From Spirochaetaceae bacterium (GTDB lineage: Bacteria > Spirochaetota > Spirochaetia > PWKH01), in NCBI GenBank assembly GCA_003557605.1, contig PWNW01000144.1:1-8261 (forward strand): a DNA stretch of 8,261 nt. Reading direction: 5' to 3'. Below the pieces are notes generated by a model, which was not told where the DNA came from, did no database searches, and saw only the letters and a list, made by a program, of their open reading frames with translations. Both the position numbers and the translations under genes were made by a program. This document shows positions 7,283 to 8,261 of the stretch, one piece after another. Every line of letters starts with the position of its first letter. Position 1 is the first letter of the stretch.

Positions 7283-8032
7283 CTACTTGCGGAATCTCCG
7301 ACTTTTTGCCCGTTCCATGTGGGCTGCCATAGCATTCTTCGCTTCCTTAGCATCCCTTCTGACAATACTGTCGAGGATAGCCTGATGCTCCTGCATGGTC
7401 TCATCCCGAGAGAAGGTGATATCATCACCGGCTTCAATATTCATCTGGATAATATCCGGAGTAATCAAACCGATCAGCGACCCGAGAACGGAATTCTGGC
7501 TACACTCTGCTATCCGAAGATGAAAGACATGGTCCTCCTCCAAGCCGCGATACCCTTCTTTGATTTTATTCATGAATTCCTCATGCTTATCCCGCAGAAC
7601 TTTCAGTTCCTCATCTGTCGCTCGTTGAGCAGCAAGTTCAGCGCTGTTGATTTCCAGAATTGCCCGAGTCTCAAAAAGGCTGTTCACATCACTTTTCTTC
7701 AGATAGAGCAAATTTGAGATCAGCCCTTCAAGGGCTTTTACACCGATGGAGGCAATCACTGTTCCCTGCTTTGGCGAGGTCTGGACGATCCCGAAGAACT
7801 CAAGCTTCTTGAGAGCCTGCCGCACATATCCTCTCCCAATATGCAGTTGCTGGGAAAGTTCCCGCTCTGAGGGCAGCTTTGTCCCGGGCTTCAGTTCGCC
7901 CTTTGAGATGAGTTCCTGTATTTGTTGGATAATTACATCTGAGGGGTGCTGTACTTCAATTTTTTGGAACAAATTCAAGGTACTTTCTTCCAAAACACTG
8001 CCGCCTTTCCCATAATTCTGGTTAATCAGCAT
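7283..8032 (-). CDS. GntR family transcriptional regulator, FadR subfamily (FCD domain)
   Basis: A 249-residue repressor-type regulator. A winged helix-turn-helix covers about residues 30-95, with 'GELKPGTKLPSERELSQQL' (45-63), 'GRGYVRQALKKLE' (66-78) and the wing 'TSPKQGTVI'. An all-helical FCD ligand-binding domain covers about 115-240. Its expected metal/carboxylate site residues are present: D167 and H171 in 'DHVFH', H216 in 'QEHQAIL', and H238 in 'AAHME'. FadR-type regulators commonly bind carboxylated ligands such as uronates, aldonates or lactate. This suits the acid-sugar enzyme at the end of the cluster. ATG 8032 has no ribosome site and lies in the operator. A TTG at 7993 (residue 14) has GGGAAAGGCGG just upstream and keeps the whole DNA-binding domain, so the true protein may be 236 residues. 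The gene heads the cluster and probably represses its own promoter. Confidence 0.92.
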   Translation of the reverse strand: MLINQNYGKGGSVLEESTLNLFQKIEVQHPSDVIIQQIQELISKGELKPGTKLPSERELSQQLHIGRGYVRQALKKLEFFGIVQTSPKQGTVIASIGVKALEGLISNLLYLKKSDVNSLFETRAILEINSAELAAQRATDEELKVLRDKHEEFMNKIKEGYRGLEEDHVFHLRIAECSQNSVLGSLIGLITPDIIQMNIEAGDDITFSRDETMQEHQAILDSIVRRDAKEAKNAMAAHMERAKSRRFRK

Positions 8033-8046
8033 CTGGTTAACCAGAT
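8016..8046. promoter_or_regulatory. Tandem operator for the GntR regulator
   Basis: A perfect 16-bp palindrome, ATCTGGTTAACCAGAT, lies at 8031-8046. An imperfect second copy, CTGGTTAATCAG (8018-8029, one mismatched pair), is centred 15 bp away. TCTGGTTAA is repeated directly at 8017-8025 and 8032-8040. The core TGGT-TA-ACCA is the type bound by FadR-subfamily regulators (the ExuR/UxuR and LldR sites I recall share TGGT...ACCA). The perfect site falls at the predicted transcription start just downstream of the -10 box, where bound repressor would block initiation. Confidence 0.77.
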
Positions 8047-8052
8047 ATTATC

Positions 8053-8081
8053 ATCCTACGACCACTTTACTAATAAGTCAA
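8053..8081 (-). promoter_or_regulatory. Sigma-70-like promoter of the GntR/catabolic cluster
   Basis: On the minus strand, TTGACT (8081-8076) is followed by a 17-bp spacer and TAGGAT (8058-8053). The -35 box matches consensus at 5 of 6 bases and the -10 at 4 of 6. The 8082-8115 stretch upstream is very A/T rich, like an UP element. Initiation would fall near 8046, exactly at the edge of the 16-bp operator. That would leave only about 14 nt before ATG 8032 but about 53 nt before TTG 7993. Confidence 0.62.
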
Positions 8082-8129
8082 GGATAAACATTTACAATAA
8101 TTTATTTATTACTGTTTTGCAGAATAAGA

Positions 8130-8163
8130 CGCAGCAGCAAATACCGAAATACCTGCTGCTGCG
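8130..8163 (-). terminator. Probable terminator hairpin of the upstream minus-strand gene
   Basis: A perfect 10-bp inverted repeat (CGCAGCAGCA/TGCTGCTGCG; arms 8154-8163 and 8130-8139) with a 14-nt loop. On the minus strand it is followed by TCTTATTCTG, which is T-rich but not a clean run. It lies 42 nt past the stop of the partial gene at 8206 and before the cluster promoter, the right place to insulate the two. The loop is a direct repeat, AATACC-GA-AATACC on the plus strand. Confidence 0.5.
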
Positions 8164-8205
8164 AACGTATATTGTGGGCAAGAATTCAATTCACGGTACT
8201 GCAGA

Positions 8206-8261
8206 CTAGAGTGCTCCTCCAGCGAGAAACAGCAGCATGCCTGCAGCAATTGCCGAACCGA
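8206..8261 (-). CDS. C-terminal tail of an unidentified membrane protein, partial
   Basis: In one minus-strand frame the window edge encodes GSAIAAGMLLFLAGGAL, then TAG (8208-8206). The 17 residues are entirely small or hydrophobic and look like the last membrane helix of a transporter or other integral membrane protein. The other two minus frames give mixed, less protein-like sequence. The downstream hairpin at 8130-8163 supports a gene ending here. The family cannot be named from this much sequence. Confidence 0.4.
   Translation of the reverse strand, partial: GSAIAAGMLLFLAGGAL

Noticed and set aside
1..8261. CRISPR array, tRNA, rRNA, insertion sequence or prophage features
   Set aside because: No spaced repeats, cloverleaf, rRNA-like sequence, transposase motifs or terminal inverted repeats were found on either strand.

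Overview
The window is about 50% GC with tightly packed genes. It reads as chromosomal sequence from a heterotrophic, probably anaerobic, bacterium. A free-living spirochaete is my best guess. The solute-binding protein has a hydrophobic signal peptide ending in Gly/Ala followed by an acidic mature start, with no lipobox cysteine, a form I associate with Spirochaeta-like ABC transporters. The protein families fit that guess, but no rRNA or other marker is present, so the taxonomy is a weak inference.

Layout. Positions 1-1038 (+ strand) hold the 3' end of a simple-sugar/nucleoside-type ABC permease, followed by a DUF89 (ARMT1-like) metal-dependent phosphatase gene. The DUF89 gene is broken by two reading-frame changes, one of them at or next to an in-frame stop. 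Positions 1051-8032 (- strand) hold a colinear catabolic cluster. Read 5' to 3' on the minus strand it is: FadR-type GntR regulator, transketolase N-terminal half, transketolase C-terminal half, CUT1 solute-binding protein, MalF-like permease, MalG-like permease, and an enolase-superfamily (mandelate racemase type) acid-sugar dehydratase or cycloisomerase. The two blocks converge with only 12 bp between their stop codons. Positions 8033-8205 are regulatory: a sigma-70-like promoter, a near-perfect operator pair over the regulator's start, and a hairpin that probably ends the next gene upstream. That gene is a membrane protein whose last residues lie at 8206-8261.

Working model (inference). 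The regulator senses a carboxylated sugar or catabolic intermediate through its FCD domain. It controls its own promoter at TGGTTAACCA-type operators placed at the transcription start. The CUT1 transporter imports a sugar or acid sugar; its ATPase is not in the window and is presumably shared. The enolase-superfamily enzyme removes water from, or isomerises, an acid sugar. The split transketolase moves a two-carbon ketol unit in the same route. No kinase, aldolase or dehydrogenase is present, so the pathway cannot be closed from this window. Two strong hairpins, one before and one after the solute-binding protein gene, suggest that its transcript level is set separately from its neighbours.
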